From contig NZ_WBKI01000012.1 in the NCBI RefSeq assembly GCF_008830365.1, forward strand, positions 1 through 46,690: 46,690 nucleotides of DNA, in the 5' to 3' direction. The notes beneath the pieces were generated by a model that saw nothing but the letters and a program-made list of their open reading frames with translations, was not told the origin of the DNA and did not search any database. Of this stretch, positions 33,538 through 43,760 are shown in pieces (positions within the stretch are counted from its first letter, which is position 1; each line of letters starts with the position of its first letter). This DNA comes from Serratia proteamaculans (GTDB taxonomy: Bacteria > Pseudomonadota > Gammaproteobacteria > Enterobacterales > Enterobacteriaceae). A program made the position numbers and the translations under genes.

Positions 33538-34758
33538 ATGCAAAATCAAGGCATCAAAAAAATCGTTCTGGCGTACTCTGGCGGTCTGGATACTTCGGCC
33601 ATCATTCCCTGGCTGAAAGAAAACTACGGCGGCTGCGAAGTGGTGGCGTTCGTGGCGGATATCGGCCAGGAGCGCAGCGATCTGGAAGGTGTGGAGCAAA
33701 AAGCCCTGCAATCCGGTGCCTCTGAGTGTCACGTGGTTGATCTGCGTGAAGAATTCATCCGTGACTATGTTTACCCAGTGCTGCAGACCGGTGCCTTGTA
33801 TGAAGGCAGCTACCTGCTGGGCACCTCAATGGCGCGCCCGATTATCGCCAAAGCGCAGGTTGAACTGGCGCTGAAAGTCGGTGCTGATGCAGTGTGCCAC
33901 GGCGCAACCGGTAAAGGTAACGACCAGGTACGTTTCGAAACCACCTATACCGCGCTGGCCCCACACCTGAAAGTGGTTGCTCCTTGGCGTGAGTGGGACC
34001 TGCGTTCCCGTGAAGCGCTGCTGGACTACCTGAAAGAGCGCAACATCCCGACCACCGCGTCGCTGGAAAAAATCTACAGCCGTGACGAGAATGCCTGGCA
34101 TATCTCTACCGAAGGTGGCGTGCTGGAAAGCCCGTGGAATGCACCGAACAAAGACTGCTGGGTTTGGACTGTTGACCCACAGGAAGCGCCGGATCAGCCT
34201 GAGCAAGTAACCATCACCGTAGCAAAAGGCTGCGTAGTGGCGGTTAACGGTGAAGCACTGAGCCCGTACAAATGTCTGGAAACCCTGAACGTGCTGGGTG
34301 CCAAGCATGGTGTGGGCCGTATCGACATCGTAGAAAACCGTCTGGTTGGCATCAAATCCCGTGGCTGCTACGAAACCCCGGGCGGGACCATCATGGTGGC
34401 GGCACTGCGTGGCGTTGAGCAACTGGTACTGGATCGCGACAGCTTCAAATGGCGTGAGCAGTTGGGCCTGGAAATGTCTTACGTGGTGTACGATGGCCGC
34501 TGGTTTGCTCCACTGCGTCGTTCACTGCAGGCCTCTGCCGAAGCGCTGGCCGAAGAAGTTAACGGTGAAGTGGTACTGCAGCTGTACAAAGGCCAGGTGA
34601 CGGCGATTCAGAAAAAATCCGCCAACAGTCTGTATTCCGAAGAGTTCGCGACCTTCGGCGAAGACGAAGTTTACGATCACAGCCACGCGGGCGGTTTTAT
34701 CCGTCTGTTCTCACTCTCTTCACGCATTCGCGCGCTGAACGAGATAAAGAACAAGTAA
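33538..34758 (+). CDS. argG: Argininosuccinate synthase (type I subfamily)
   Basis: It condenses citrulline and aspartate with ATP. The 406-residue protein has the PP-loop AYSGGLDTS (residues 12-20), the [14 protein letters not shown] citrulline/aspartate segment and the GRYG-type C-terminus. Length and sequence are those of the widespread type I subfamily, not of the 447-residue E. coli enzyme, which has a different N-terminus ([15 protein letters not shown]). It is inserted between argB and argH, whereas E. coli keeps argG elsewhere. AAAAAGGAAAAG precedes the ATG. Confidence 0.97.
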   Translation: MQNQGIKKIVLAYSGGLDTSAIIPWLKENYGGCEVVAFVADIGQERSDLEGVEQKALQSGASECHVVDLREEFIRDYVYPVLQTGALYEGSYLLGTSMARPIIAKAQVELALKVGADAVCHGATGKGNDQVRFETTYTALAPHLKVVAPWREWDLRSREALLDYLKERNIPTTASLEKIYSRDENAWHISTEGGVLESPWNAPNKDCWVWTVDPQEAPDQPEQVTITVAKGCVVAVNGEALSPYKCLETLNVLGAKHGVGRIDIVENRLVGIKSRGCYETPGGTIMVAALRGVEQLVLDRDSFKWREQLGLEMSYVVYDGRWFAPLRRSLQASAEALAEEVNGEVVLQLYKGQVTAIQKKSANSLYSEEFATFGEDEVYDHSHAGGFIRLFSLSSRIRALNEIKNK

Positions 34759-34783
34759 CTTATTAACCATTCGGCGTGACGTG

Positions 34784-34811
34784 ATAGGGGCGCAGCGTGC
34801 TGCGCCCCTAT
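34784..34811. repeat. Perfect 13-bp inverted repeat between argG and argH
   Basis: ATAGGGGCGCAGC-GT-GCTGCGCCCCTAT lies in the 79-bp gap. No T run follows, so it looks like an mRNA-stabilising or attenuating stem inside the operon rather than a full terminator. Confidence 0.8.
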
Positions 34812-34837
34812 TCGCATAAAATTTCAGGAGTAAAGGT

Positions 34838-36211
34838 ATGGCACTTTGGGGCGGACGGTTTAGTCAGGCGGCAGATCAGCGGTTCAAACAATTAAACGAT
34901 TCTCTGCGCTTTGATTATCGCCTGGCGGAACAGGACATCGTGGGTTCCGTGGCCTGGTCGAAAGCGCTGGTCACCGTCAATGTATTGACGGCAACCGAGC
35001 AGCAGCAGCTTGAGCAGGCGTTGAACGGGCTGTTGGCGGAAGTGCAGGCCGATCCGCAGGCGATTGTCAGCAGCGATGCAGAAGATATTCACAGCTGGGT
35101 GGAGCAGAAGCTGATCGACAAAGTCGGCGATCTGGGCAAAAAGCTGCACACTGGCCGTAGCCGTAACGATCAGGTCGCGACCGATCTGAAATTGTGGTGC
35201 AAACAGCAGATCGGCGAACTGCATCAGGCGATTGTGCAACTGCAACTGGCGCTGGTTGAAACCGCCGAAGCCAACCAAGACGCGGTGATGCCGGGCTATA
35301 CTCACCTGCAGCGCGCGCAGCCGGTAACCTTTGCCCACTGGTGTTTGGCCTATGTGGAAATGCTGGCGCGCGACGAAAGCCGTCTGCAGGACACGCTGAA
35401 GCGCCTGGACGTCAGCCCGTTGGGCAGCGGTGCGCTGGCCGGTACCGCCTATCCGATTGATCGTGAACAACTGGCCGGTTGGCTGGGTTTTGCCTCCGCC
35501 ACCCGCAACAGTCTGGATAGCGTTTCCGACCGTGACCACGTGCTGGAGTTACTATCCAATGCCTCCATCAGCATGGTGCACCTGTCGCGCTTTGCCGAAG
35601 ACCTGATCTTCTTCAACAGCGGCGAAGCAGCCTTTGTTGATCTGTCTGACCGCGTGACCTCCGGCTCCTCGCTGATGCCGCAGAAGAAAAACCCGGATGC
35701 GCTGGAGCTGATCCGCGGTAAATGTGGCCGCGTGCAGGGCGCATTGACCGGCATGATGATGACGTTGAAAGGCCTGCCGCTGGCTTACAACAAAGACATG
35801 CAGGAAGACAAGGAAGGGCTGTTTGACGCGCTCGATACCTGGATGGACTGCCTGCAGATGGCGGCCCTGGTGCTGGATGGCATTCAGGTGAAACGTCCGC
35901 GCTGTAAAGAAGCGGCGGAGCAGGGGTACGCCAACTCGACCGAACTGGCGGACTATCTGGTCGCCAAAGGCGTGCCGTTCCGTGAGGCGCACCATATCGT
36001 CGGTGAAGCGGTGGTGGAAGCCATCCGCCAAGGTAAGGCGTTGGAGGCCCTGCCTTTGACTGATTTGCAGAAGTTTAGTGCGATCATTGGCGACGATGTG
36101 TACCCGATTCTGGCGCTGCAATCTTGCCTGGATAAGCGCTCAGCCAAAGGAGGCGTTTCTCCTCAGCAGGTTGCCAGTGCGATCGCCGCAGCGAAACAGC
36201 GCTTGGCTTAA
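34838..36211 (+). CDS. argH: Argininosuccinate lyase
   Basis: It cleaves argininosuccinate to arginine and fumarate. The 457-residue protein has the superfamily signature [11 protein letters not shown] (catalytic Ser), [12 protein letters not shown], and the TPGYTHLQ-like [12 protein letters not shown]. Length equals E. coli ArgH. It is the last gene of argCBGH, followed by a strong terminator. Confidence 0.98.
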   Translation: MALWGGRFSQAADQRFKQLNDSLRFDYRLAEQDIVGSVAWSKALVTVNVLTATEQQQLEQALNGLLAEVQADPQAIVSSDAEDIHSWVEQKLIDKVGDLGKKLHTGRSRNDQVATDLKLWCKQQIGELHQAIVQLQLALVETAEANQDAVMPGYTHLQRAQPVTFAHWCLAYVEMLARDESRLQDTLKRLDVSPLGSGALAGTAYPIDREQLAGWLGFASATRNSLDSVSDRDHVLELLSNASISMVHLSRFAEDLIFFNSGEAAFVDLSDRVTSGSSLMPQKKNPDALELIRGKCGRVQGALTGMMMTLKGLPLAYNKDMQEDKEGLFDALDTWMDCLQMAALVLDGIQVKRPRCKEAAEQGYANSTELADYLVAKGVPFREAHHIVGEAVVEAIRQGKALEALPLTDLQKFSAIIGDDVYPILALQSCLDKRSAKGGVSPQQVASAIAAAKQRLA

Positions 36212-36227
36212 TTAGGTTACTCAATAT

Positions 36228-36268
36228 AAAGGGCGCAGTTCATAAGCAGAACTGCGCCCTTTGTTTTT
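36228..36268 (+). terminator. Terminator of argCBGH
   Basis: AAAGGGCGCAGTT and AACTGCGCCCTTT around a 9-base loop are followed by G and five T residues. Confidence 0.9.
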
Positions 36269-36275
36269 AGAAAGA

Positions 36276-37724
36276 TTACTCGCCCGGGCAGCGCTGGCAG
36301 CGTTCGGCCTCGGCCTCGCCCAGTTTGAGCTTGGCTTGCAGATCGCGCAGCGCGGTGCGCAGGCCTTCTTCGATGACCGGATGGTAGAACGGCATGTCCA
36401 GCATCTGGTTGATGGTCATTTGCTGTTGGTGTGCCCAGGCCAGCAGGTGGGCGATATGCTCAACGTCCGGCCCCATCATCTCTGCGCCGAGAAAACGCCC
36501 GGTGCCCTGTTCGCCGTAGACGTGCAGGATGCCCTTATTGCGCAACATTACGCGCGAGCGCCCCTGATTCTCGAACGACACCTCACCGATTTCAAAACAG
36601 CCGCAGGCGCTGAATTTTTCGCTCAATTCGCGGAAGGTAGAGCCGACCATGGCGATCTGCGGATCGGAAAATACTACCGAGATCGCGCTGCGGCGTAGGC
36701 CCTGCGTGACTTCCGGGTAGCTGCCGGCATTGGTTCCTGCAATACGTGCCTGATCGCTGGCTTCGTGCAACAGCGGCAGTTGGTTGCTGGCATCGCCTGC
36801 GATAAAGATGTGTGGCAAGCTGGTTTGCATCGTCAGGCGATTGGCCTGGGGTACGCCCCGGGTATCGAGTCGCAGGCCGGTATTCTCCAGGCCTAAATTA
36901 TCGACGTTCGGGCGGCGACCGGTAGCGGCCAGTACGTAATCCACCATGATCTCCTGCGGCTTGCCGTGTAAATCCTGATAGCGGATAAACACTTTGTCAC
37001 CTTCGCGCTGCATCATCTCGACTTTCACATCGGCATCAAGATAGAACTCTTCGCCCAGGGCTTTGGCCGCGTAATTGCGCACCGCGCTGTCGGTCAAGGG
37101 GCCGACGGCGCCGCCAACGCCAAACACTTTGGTTTCGACCCCGAGACGATGCAGCGCCTGACCCAGTTCCAGACCAATCACACCTGGCCCGAACACCGCC
37201 ACGGACTGTGGTAAATCATCCCAGTTGAATACGTCGTCATTGACGATCAGTCGGTCACCCAGCGCATTCCACGCTGCCGGCCAGCTTGGGCGGGAACCCG
37301 TGGCGATAACGATCCGCTGCGCCACGATGCGCGTATGCTCATCCACCTGCAGGGTGTTGTCGTCGATAAAGCGGGCGTAGCCGCTAATTTTGTCGCCGGC
37401 TGGGATCTGGTCGACGCCTTCCAACACAAAGCCGACGAAGCGATCGCGTTCACGTTTGACGCGCTCCATCACTTCACGACCGTTAATGGTGGTTTTGCCT
37501 GCGGGATACACGCCAAAGCCCGGTGCACGCTCGATTTGATGCACCGCCTCGGCGGCGGCGATCAGTAATTTGGATGGCATGCAGCCAACGCGTGCACAGG
37601 TGGTACCGTAGGCTCCGCCCTCAATCATCACCACACTGGGGGTCGAAAGCTTGGCGGCGCGATAGGCACCCAGACCGGCGGTGCCGCCGCCGATAACCGC
37701 GACGTCAACATTCAACTGTTTCAT
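36276..37724 (-). CDS. Dihydrolipoyl dehydrogenase-like flavoprotein with C-terminal CxxC tail
   Basis: This 482-residue pyridine-nucleotide disulfide oxidoreductase has the FAD motif VIGGGTAGLGA (residues 10-20), the redox pair Cys43/Cys48 (CARVGC), the NAD(P) motif FGPGVIGLELG (178-188), the IAGDAS FAD segment, and the partner-subunit catalytic HPVIEE (His448, Glu453). Class I features are therefore intact. No 2-oxoacid dehydrogenase genes are nearby, so the lipoamide role is doubtful. Two extra cysteine pairs stand out: CGC at 374-376 and CQRC at 476-479, four residues from the end. It lies 77 bp downstream of the hybrid peroxiredoxin gene, behind a terminator. AGGAG precedes the ATG. Confidence 0.9.
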   Translation of the reverse strand: MKQLNVDVAVIGGGTAGLGAYRAAKLSTPSVVMIEGGAYGTTCARVGCMPSKLLIAAAEAVHQIERAPGFGVYPAGKTTINGREVMERVKRERDRFVGFVLEGVDQIPAGDKISGYARFIDDNTLQVDEHTRIVAQRIVIATGSRPSWPAAWNALGDRLIVNDDVFNWDDLPQSVAVFGPGVIGLELGQALHRLGVETKVFGVGGAVGPLTDSAVRNYAAKALGEEFYLDADVKVEMMQREGDKVFIRYQDLHGKPQEIMVDYVLAATGRRPNVDNLGLENTGLRLDTRGVPQANRLTMQTSLPHIFIAGDASNQLPLLHEASDQARIAGTNAGSYPEVTQGLRRSAISVVFSDPQIAMVGSTFRELSEKFSACGCFEIGEVSFENQGRSRVMLRNKGILHVYGEQGTGRFLGAEMMGPDVEHIAHLLAWAHQQQMTINQMLDMPFYHPVIEEGLRTALRDLQAKLKLGEAEAERCQRCPGE

Positions 37725-37740
37725 ATCCGCTCCTGAAAGC

Positions 37741-37767
37741 TAAAAAAAGGGCGGGCCGGAGCCCGCC
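37741..37767 (-). terminator. Intrinsic terminator between the peroxiredoxin and Lpd-like genes
   Basis: On the minus strand GGCGGGC-TCCG-GCCCGCC is followed by C and a T run. It ends only 16 bp before the Lpd-like start codon, leaving no room for a promoter after it. Confidence 0.88.
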
Positions 37768-37801
37768 AAAAGTTCACGTTGACTTTGTTATTACTTATTA
37801 A

Positions 37802-38533
37802 TCAGGCTGACAGGAAAGTTTCCAGGTCATCGCTACCGCCAATATGACGGCCGCCGATAAACACTTGCGGTACCGTGGCACGGCCGCTGACGGCGCGCAG
37901 GCTAACGGTTGTCGCGTCCTGACCCAGTACGATTTCTTCATACTGGATGCCACGCTCCTGCAACATTTGTTTGGCTTTGGCGCAGAACGGGCAACCCGGC
38001 TTGGTAAACAGCGAAACCGACTCCTGCACTTTGAATTCCGGCGCCAGATATTTCAGCATGGTGTCGGCATCCGACACTTCAAACGGGTCACCTGGCTTGT
38101 TCGGTTCGACGAACATTTTTTCCACTACGCCGTTACGCACCAGCATCGAATAACGCCATGACCGTGGGCCAAAGCCCAGATCGGCTTTCTCGACCAGCAT
38201 GTTCATGCCTTTGGTGAACTCACCGTTGCCGTCCGGCACGAAGGTGATGTTCTCAGCGTGTTGATCGGCTTTCCAGGCGTTCATCACGAAGGTGTCATTC
38301 ACCGAGATGCACAGGATGCTGTCAACGCCGTGTTGTTTGAATACGCTGGACAGCTCGTTGTAGCGCGGCAAATGGCTGGAAGAGCAGGTTGGGGTGAACG
38401 CACCCGGCAGCGAAAATACGATAACGGTTTTATCTTTAAACAGATCTTGGGTAGTGACATCGATCCATTGGTCACCCTGACGAGTATGGAAGGTCACCTG
38501 AGGAATTTTTTTGCCTTCTTGGCTGGTAAACAT
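37802..38533 (-). CDS. Hybrid peroxiredoxin-glutaredoxin (Prx5-Grx)
   Basis: It reduces peroxides with glutathione in one polypeptide. Residues 1-160 form a Prx5-type peroxiredoxin with peroxidatic Cys50 in PGAFTPTC, a further Cys75, and the catalytic Arg in [11 protein letters not shown]. Residues 170-243 form a glutaredoxin with CPFC (181-184), the cis-Pro TVPQVFI and the GSDDL glutathione contacts. The 243-residue length is that of the Haemophilus-type hybrid enzyme. It is divergent from oxyR, with an OxyR site in between, so peroxide induction is expected. E. coli K-12 lacks this gene. Confidence 0.95.
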   Translation of the reverse strand: MFTSQEGKKIPQVTFHTRQGDQWIDVTTQDLFKDKTVIVFSLPGAFTPTCSSSHLPRYNELSSVFKQHGVDSILCISVNDTFVMNAWKADQHAENITFVPDGNGEFTKGMNMLVEKADLGFGPRSWRYSMLVRNGVVEKMFVEPNKPGDPFEVSDADTMLKYLAPEFKVQESVSLFTKPGCPFCAKAKQMLQERGIQYEEIVLGQDATTVSLRAVSGRATVPQVFIGGRHIGGSDDLETFLSA

Positions 38534-38628
38534 GAATTAACCCCTTAATTAGGAAAAATAAATTTTTGCTATCAGCGTTGTGCCGCTTTGTTGGGACACA
38601 TTATTGCCGCCGGGGCTTGATAGATCTA

Positions 38629-38665
38629 ATCGCTCATTGCTATCTTATCTATCGCCATGAGCTAT
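38629..38665. promoter_or_regulatory. OxyR binding site between the hybrid peroxiredoxin gene and oxyR
   Basis: ATCG-N7-CTAT-N7-ATCG-N7-CTAT reproduces the four-element OxyR motif (ATAG-N7-CTAT repeated) with exact spacing and 14 of 16 core bases. It ends 19 bp before the oxyR start and about 95 bp from the peroxiredoxin start. Confidence 0.75.
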
Positions 38666-38684
38666 CGTGGTCTGGAGGGAAACA

Positions 38685-39602
38685 ATGAATATTCGTGATT
38701 TAGAGTACCTGGTCGCCTTGGCCGAGCACCGGCATTTCCGCCGTGCCGCCGATTCATGCCATGTTAGCCAACCCACGCTCAGTGGGCAGATCCGCAAGCT
38801 GGAAGACGAACTGGGTGTGATGTTGCTCGAACGTACCAGCCGCAAGGTATTATTCACCCAGGCAGGTCTGCTGCTGGTGGAACAGGCGCGTACCGTGCTG
38901 CGCGAAGTCAAAGTTCTGAAAGAGATGGCCAGCCAGCAGGGTGAAGCCATGTCCGGGCCGCTGCATATCGGCCTGATCCCGACCGTCGGGCCTTATTTGC
39001 TGCCGCAGATCATTCCTACGCTGCACAAAACCTTTCCCAAGCTGGAAATGTACCTGCATGAAGCGCAAACCCAACAGCTGCTGGCGCAACTCGACAGCGG
39101 CAAACTGGACTGCGCGATCCTGGCCCTGGTGAAGGAAACGGAAGCCTTTATTGAAGTCCCACTGTTTGATGAACCCATGAAGCTGGCGGTGTACTCCGAT
39201 CACCCATGGTCGCAGCGCGACCGCGTGGCAATGCCGGATCTGGCAGGGGAAAAGCTGTTGATGCTGGAAGACGGCCACTGCTTGCGCGATCAGGCGATGG
39301 GCTTTTGCTTCCAGGCCGGGGCTGACGAGGATACCCATTTCCGGGCAACCAGTCTGGAAACGTTGCGTAACATGGTAGCGGCAGGCAGCGGTATTACGCT
39401 GTTGCCTTCATTGGCGGTACCGCCACAGCGTGAGCGTGACGGCGTTTGCTATCTCGAGTGTTATAAACCCGAACCCAAGCGCACCATTGCGCTGGTGTAC
39501 CGCCCCGGCTCTCCATTGCGCAGTCGTTATGAGCAATTGGCCGAGGCGATCCGCGAGCATATGCAAAACTACCTGGGTACCAAGTTAAAACAGGCGGTTT
39601 AA
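38685..39602 (+). CDS. oxyR: Hydrogen peroxide sensor-regulator OxyR
   Basis: A LysR-family regulator that senses peroxide through a disulfide. The 305-residue protein has the N-terminal helix-turn-helix ([22 protein letters not shown]) and the redox pair at exactly Cys199 and Cys208, as in E. coli. GGAGGGA precedes the ATG at 38685. It is divergent from the hybrid peroxiredoxin and overlaps the convergent sthA by 18 bp at its 3' end. Confidence 0.98.
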   Translation: MNIRDLEYLVALAEHRHFRRAADSCHVSQPTLSGQIRKLEDELGVMLLERTSRKVLFTQAGLLLVEQARTVLREVKVLKEMASQQGEAMSGPLHIGLIPTVGPYLLPQIIPTLHKTFPKLEMYLHEAQTQQLLAQLDSGKLDCAILALVKETEAFIEVPLFDEPMKLAVYSDHPWSQRDRVAMPDLAGEKLLMLEDGHCLRDQAMGFCFQAGADEDTHFRATSLETLRNMVAAGSGITLLPSLAVPPQRERDGVCYLECYKPEPKRTIALVYRPGSPLRSRYEQLAEAIREHMQNYLGTKLKQAV

Positions 39603-40982
39603 GCCGTTCAGCGCAGCCACCCGGTAGGCTTCGGCCATGGTCGGATAGTTGAAGGTTGTATTAACGAAATACTCGATAGTATTGCCTTCACCTTTCTGCT
39701 CCATGATCGCCTGACCGATGTGGATGATCTCCGCCGCACGCTCACCGAAGCAATGGATCCCGAGGATCTGCAGGGTGTCGCGATGGAACAGGATCTTCAG
39801 GCTGCCGACATTCATCCCGGCAATTTGCGCACGAGCCAGATGTTTGAACTGGGCGCGGCCCACTTCATACGGCACCTTCATCGCCGTCAGTTCCTGCTCG
39901 GTTTTACCGACGGAGCTGATTTCCGGAATGGTGTAGATACCGGTCGGGATGTCTTCAATCAGATGTCCGCTGGCTTCACCGGAGGCAATCGCCTGCGCGG
40001 CAATACGGCCCTGATCGTAAGCGGCAGATGCCAGGCTCGGATAACCAATCACGTCCCCCACAGCATAAATGTGCGACAGCGCAGTCTGGTACATGCTGTT
40101 CACTTTCAGCAGGCCACGGCTGTCTGACTCCAGACCGACGTTCTCCAGCCCCAGTGAGTCGGTGTTACCGGTACGGCCGTTGGCATACAGCAGGCAGTCT
40201 GCTTTCACTTTCTTGCCGGACTTCAGGTGAACAATCACGCCGTCGTCGGTGCCTTCGATCTTCTCGAACTCTTCGTTGTGACGGATCACCACGCCGTTGT
40301 TCCAGAAGTGGTAAGAGAGCGAGTCCGACATTTCCTGATCGAGGAACGCCAGCAGGCGGTCGCGGGTGTTGATCAGATCGACCTTCACGTTCAGACCACG
40401 GAAGATAGACGCATACTCACAGCCGATGACCCCGGCGCCGTAAATGATTACGTGGCGCGGCTCGTGGTTTAATTCGAGAATGGAATCGCTGTTATAAATG
40501 CGCGGATGGTTAAAGTCGACGCTCGACGGGTTGTAAGGGCGTGAGCCGCAGGCGATGACGATATGATCGGCGCGGATGGTGTCCTGGGTGCCGTCCATAT
40601 AACTGACGCTGACGGTGTTGGCGTCAATAAAGCGCGCATCGCCGGCGAACAGCTTGCATTGGTTACGCTCATAGAATCCCTGGCGCATCCGGGTTTGTTG
40701 GTTAATCACGTTATCGGCGTGGCGTAAAATATCAGGGAATGTCGCGCTGAGCGTGCGTGAATTGTTATAAAGCGGGTTCTGGTTGAATTCGATAATGCGG
40801 CTAACGGCGTGGCGGAGAGCTTTGGACGGGATGGTACCCCAGTGGGTACATCCGCCGCCTACGTTATTGTACCGTTCGATAACGGCCACGCGGGCGCCCT
40901 GTTTCACCAACCCCATAGCGGCACCTTCACCACCAGGGCCCGAGCCAATAACTATGGCATCAAATTGATAGTGCTGTTGCAT
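39585..40982 (-). CDS. sthA: Soluble pyridine nucleotide transhydrogenase
   Basis: This FAD enzyme converts NADPH plus NAD+ to NADP+ plus NADH. The 465-residue protein is a disulfide-oxidoreductase relative with [12 protein letters not shown] at the start. The usual redox disulfide is not conserved: the [10 protein letters not shown] segment keeps a single Cys, as known for this enzyme. I start at the ATG (40982) matching E. coli; a TTG eight codons upstream is open but unsupported. Its 3' end overlaps oxyR. It is divergent from fabR. Confidence 0.97.
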   Translation of the reverse strand: MQQHYQFDAIVIGSGPGGEGAAMGLVKQGARVAVIERYNNVGGGCTHWGTIPSKALRHAVSRIIEFNQNPLYNNSRTLSATFPDILRHADNVINQQTRMRQGFYERNQCKLFAGDARFIDANTVSVSYMDGTQDTIRADHIVIACGSRPYNPSSVDFNHPRIYNSDSILELNHEPRHVIIYGAGVIGCEYASIFRGLNVKVDLINTRDRLLAFLDQEMSDSLSYHFWNNGVVIRHNEEFEKIEGTDDGVIVHLKSGKKVKADCLLYANGRTGNTDSLGLENVGLESDSRGLLKVNSMYQTALSHIYAVGDVIGYPSLASAAYDQGRIAAQAIASGEASGHLIEDIPTGIYTIPEISSVGKTEQELTAMKVPYEVGRAQFKHLARAQIAGMNVGSLKILFHRDTLQILGIHCFGERAAEIIHIGQAIMEQKGEGNTIEYFVNTTFNYPTMAEAYRVAALNGLNRLF

Positions 40983-41197
40983 AGGGGAGAGACCTGTCTT
41001 ATACAAAATTACAACGGTATCTTAACATCATAGCGCTGAGTGCCCAATCACCATTAGGCTTTTTGAGGCAAAGCACAAATGGTGCAGGCGGAAACTGTGA
41101 CAGGACGCGTTTGTATAAATGCTGTTGCAATAAAATTTGCTATATTGCCGGGTCTACGGCGTTAGACTGACAAAATGGATCTTATCTGGATATGCAT

Positions 41198-41830
41198 ATG
41201 GGCGTCAGAGCACAACAAAAAGAACGGACTCGTCGTTCCCTCATTGAGGCGGCTTTCAGTCAGCTAAGCGCCGAACGCAGCTTTGCCAGCCTGAGCCTGC
41301 GTGAAGTCTCGCGTGAAGCGGGCATCGCACCGACGTCATTTTACCGTCACTTTCGTGACGTGGATGAGCTGGGATTAACCATGGTTGATGAAAGCGGCCT
41401 GATGCTGCGTCAACTGATGCGCCAGGCACGCCAGCGTATTGCCAAGGGCGGCAGCGTGATCCGCACCTCGGTCTCCACCTTTATGGAGTTTATCGGTAAC
41501 AATCCCAATGCCTTCCGTCTGTTGCTGCGTGAACGCTCCGGCACCTCGTCGGCCTTCCGTGCGGCGGTGGCGCGTGAGATCCAACATTTTATCGCCGAAC
41601 TGGCGGATTACCTCGAGCTGGAAAACCATATGCCGCGCAGTTTCACCGAAGCGCAGGCGGAAGCCATGGTGACCATCGTGTTTAGTGCCGGTGCTGAAGC
41701 GCTGGACATCGATATCGAACAGCGGCGCCGGCTTGAGGAACGTTTAGTGCTGCAACTGCGGATGATTTCCAAGGGTGCTTATTATTGGTATCGCCGCCAA
41801 CAAGAAAAAGCTTCTGTATCCCACGTATAA
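41198..41830 (+). CDS. fabR: Unsaturated fatty acid regulator FabR
   Basis: A TetR-family repressor of fabA/fabB that senses the ratio of unsaturated to saturated acyl thioesters. The N-terminal helix-turn-helix ([20 protein letters not shown]) and most of the protein are nearly identical to E. coli FabR. The second ATG (41198, MGVRAQQKE) is chosen because it matches the conserved start; an ATG two codons upstream is possible. yijD follows 13 bp later on the same strand. Confidence 0.96.
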   Translation: MGVRAQQKERTRRSLIEAAFSQLSAERSFASLSLREVSREAGIAPTSFYRHFRDVDELGLTMVDESGLMLRQLMRQARQRIAKGGSVIRTSVSTFMEFIGNNPNAFRLLLRERSGTSSAFRAAVAREIQHFIAELADYLELENHMPRSFTEAQAEAMVTIVFSAGAEALDIDIEQRRRLEERLVLQLRMISKGAYYWYRRQQEKASVSHV

Positions 41831-41843
41831 AAGGTAGAAAGCG

Positions 41844-42212
41844 ATGGAAAAACCAAGCCGTGAGAATGGCACCTTACTGCTGGCGTTGATTGCCGGCCTG
41901 TCGATCAACGGTTCGTTCGCCGCGCTGTTCAGCTCGGTGGTGCCGTTTTCGATTTTCCCTATCCTGACTTTGGTGTTGGCGGTTTACTGTCTGCACCAGC
42001 GTTATTTGCACCGTGCGATGCCGGACGGCATGCCCAAGCTGGCCGCCGCGAGTTTCCTGCTGGGGGTGTTGTTGTACAGTGCGATCGTCCGGGCCGAATA
42101 CCCGCAGATTGGCTCTAACTTCCTGCCGGCGATCATTTCCGTGGCGTTGGTGTTCTGGATTGGTATCAAGCTGAAGGCGCGCAAGGCGCTGGATGAGAAT
42201 ACGCCTGCCTGA
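41844..42212 (+). CDS. yijD: YijD, DUF1422 inner-membrane protein
   Basis: A 122-residue membrane protein with about four hydrophobic segments (residues 11-50 as two, 64-80, 90-108) and no catalytic motif. Function is unknown. Family members lie directly after fabR in enterobacteria, and the 13-bp spacing indicates cotranscription. An AAGG ribosome site precedes the ATG. Confidence 0.92.
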   Translation: MEKPSRENGTLLLALIAGLSINGSFAALFSSVVPFSIFPILTLVLAVYCLHQRYLHRAMPDGMPKLAAASFLLGVLLYSAIVRAEYPQIGSNFLPAIISVALVFWIGIKLKARKALDENTPA

Positions 42213-42223
42213 TGGGCGTAAAG

Positions 42224-42251
42224 CAGGGGCGCAGCAATAATGGCGCCCCTG
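42224..42251. terminator. Hairpin between yijD and trmA
   Basis: CAGGGGCGC and GCGCCCCTG around ten bases, between converging genes. T runs are lacking, so termination strength is uncertain. Confidence 0.6.
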
Positions 42252-42256
42252 TCAGA

Positions 42257-43360
42257 TTAAACGCGTTTTTCCAACAGCACGCCGCATTCCATATGATGGG
42301 TGTACGGGAACTGGTCAAACAGCGCCAGGCGGCTGACTCGATGGGTTGCCTGCAAGGTCTCCAGATTGGCGCACAGCGTTTCCGGGTTGCATGAGATATA
42401 CAAGATACGCGGGTAGGCCTGCACCATTTTCACCGTTTCATCATCCAGCCCACTGCGTGGCGGATCGACAAAAATGGTTTCGCAGTTATAACTGTTCAAG
42501 TCGATACCTTTCAACCGATTAAACTCGCGGACTCCGTTCATCGCCTGAGTAAAGTCTTCCGCTGCCATGCGGATAATCTGCACGTTATCGATATGGTTGG
42601 CGGCAATGTTGTATTGCGCCGCCGCGACCGAAGGTTTGGCTATTTCGGTCGCCAGTACCCGCTCGAAGTTACGTGCCAGTGCCAACGAGAAGTTACCGTT
42701 GCCGCAATACAGCTCCAACAGATCGCCTTTGGAACCGGCGGTCGCGTCCAGCGCCCATTCCAGCATCTGTATGTTCAGCGCCGCATTCGGCTGGGTGAAG
42801 CTGTTTTCCACCTGACGGTAGATCATGTCGCGGCCGGCGACCGGCAGCACTTCGTCGACGTAATCTTGATCCAACATGATTTTCATTTTCGACGCACGGC
42901 CAATCAGCTGCAGGTCAAAGCCCTGTGCGCGCAGATCATCACGCAGTTTTTCTGCCTGCTGCTGCCAGGCGTCGTCAAGCTTGCGGTGATATAGCAGTGA
43001 GGCGATGATTTTGCCACTGCGGGTCGACAGGTAGTCAATCTGGAACAGTTTGCGGCGTAGAACAGGCTCTGGCTTGATGGCGGCGATCAGTGCACTCATC
43101 AAGCGGTTAATTAATTCGCTGGCGGCGGGGAACTGATCGACACGGATGCGCTGCTTGGTCTGTTGATCAAACATGATGTGGTACATCTCGTCTTCATCAT
43201 GCCAGATGCGGAATTCGGCGCGCATGCGGTAGTGGCTGACAGGCGAGCGGAACACTTCCGGCTCGGGTGCCGTGAACGGTGACATCAGCGTCTTCAGCCG
43301 GGCAGTTTTCTCCGCCAGTTGGTCATCGTAACGTTCAATAGGCAAATTCTCGGGCGTCAT
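42257..43360 (-). CDS. trmA: tRNA (uracil-5-)-methyltransferase
   Basis: It methylates U54 of tRNA with SAM to give ribothymidine. The 367-residue protein has the SAM motif [15 protein letters not shown], the [10 protein letters not shown] motif and the nucleophilic Cys in ISCNPETL, then the C-terminal [12 protein letters not shown] block. It lacks an N-terminal TRAM domain, as usual for TrmA. It is divergent from btuB. Confidence 0.97.
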   Translation of the reverse strand: MTPENLPIERYDDQLAEKTARLKTLMSPFTAPEPEVFRSPVSHYRMRAEFRIWHDEDEMYHIMFDQQTKQRIRVDQFPAASELINRLMSALIAAIKPEPVLRRKLFQIDYLSTRSGKIIASLLYHRKLDDAWQQQAEKLRDDLRAQGFDLQLIGRASKMKIMLDQDYVDEVLPVAGRDMIYRQVENSFTQPNAALNIQMLEWALDATAGSKGDLLELYCGNGNFSLALARNFERVLATEIAKPSVAAAQYNIAANHIDNVQIIRMAAEDFTQAMNGVREFNRLKGIDLNSYNCETIFVDPPRSGLDDETVKMVQAYPRILYISCNPETLCANLETLQATHRVSRLALFDQFPYTHHMECGVLLEKRV

Positions 43361-43493
43361 GTTTCTTCTCGTCAGGCAAATTTGATCAGCGGGGATTGTA
43401 GGGAATCAGCCCGTGAAGTCCAGTTTTGTCGTGTTTATTATTTGTAACATTGGTAGCAGTCTAGACATCTATTTACATTGATCGTAGCATTGT

Positions 43494-43690
43494 CATCCGG
43501 CCTCAAGCAGCGAGTGAAAAGGGAATCCGGTTCGAATCCGGAGCTGACGCGCAGCGGTAAGGGGAAGTCACGGCGATAGCGTTTTACGCAGACACTGTCC
43601 GTTGCAGGATGGGAAGTCATCGCCCGGTGCAGGTAGCTCACAGGCTGCCCGCAACTCCCAAGCCCGAAGACCTGCCGGTGTTACGTCGCA
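43494..43690 (+). ncRNA. Cobalamin riboswitch of btuB
   Basis: The conserved core GAATCCGGAGCTGACGCGCA with GCGGTAAGG, the GGGAAGTCA segment and the B12 box AAGCCCGAAGACCTGCCGG (43660-43678) appear in the order and spacing of the E. coli btuB leader. Binding of adenosylcobalamin represses btuB. The borders are approximate. Confidence 0.96.
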
Positions 43691-43730
43691 ATGTCCGTGG
43701 CCGTCGCGAAATACCGGCTATGATCCTGCG

Positions 43731-43760
43731 GCATCCACCAATTAAGTTTGGATGCTTTTT
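43731..43760 (+). promoter_or_regulatory. Expression-platform hairpin covering the btuB ribosome site
   Basis: GCATCCA and TGGATGC around an 11-base loop sequester the likely GGAT ribosome site. They are followed by TTTTT and then the ATG. The same stem is present in E. coli, where it controls translation. Confidence 0.8.

Noticed and set aside
39690-39750. Possible frameshift or loss of the redox disulfide in sthA
   Set aside because: The frame is intact, and a single Cys in the [10 protein letters not shown] segment is normal for soluble transhydrogenase.
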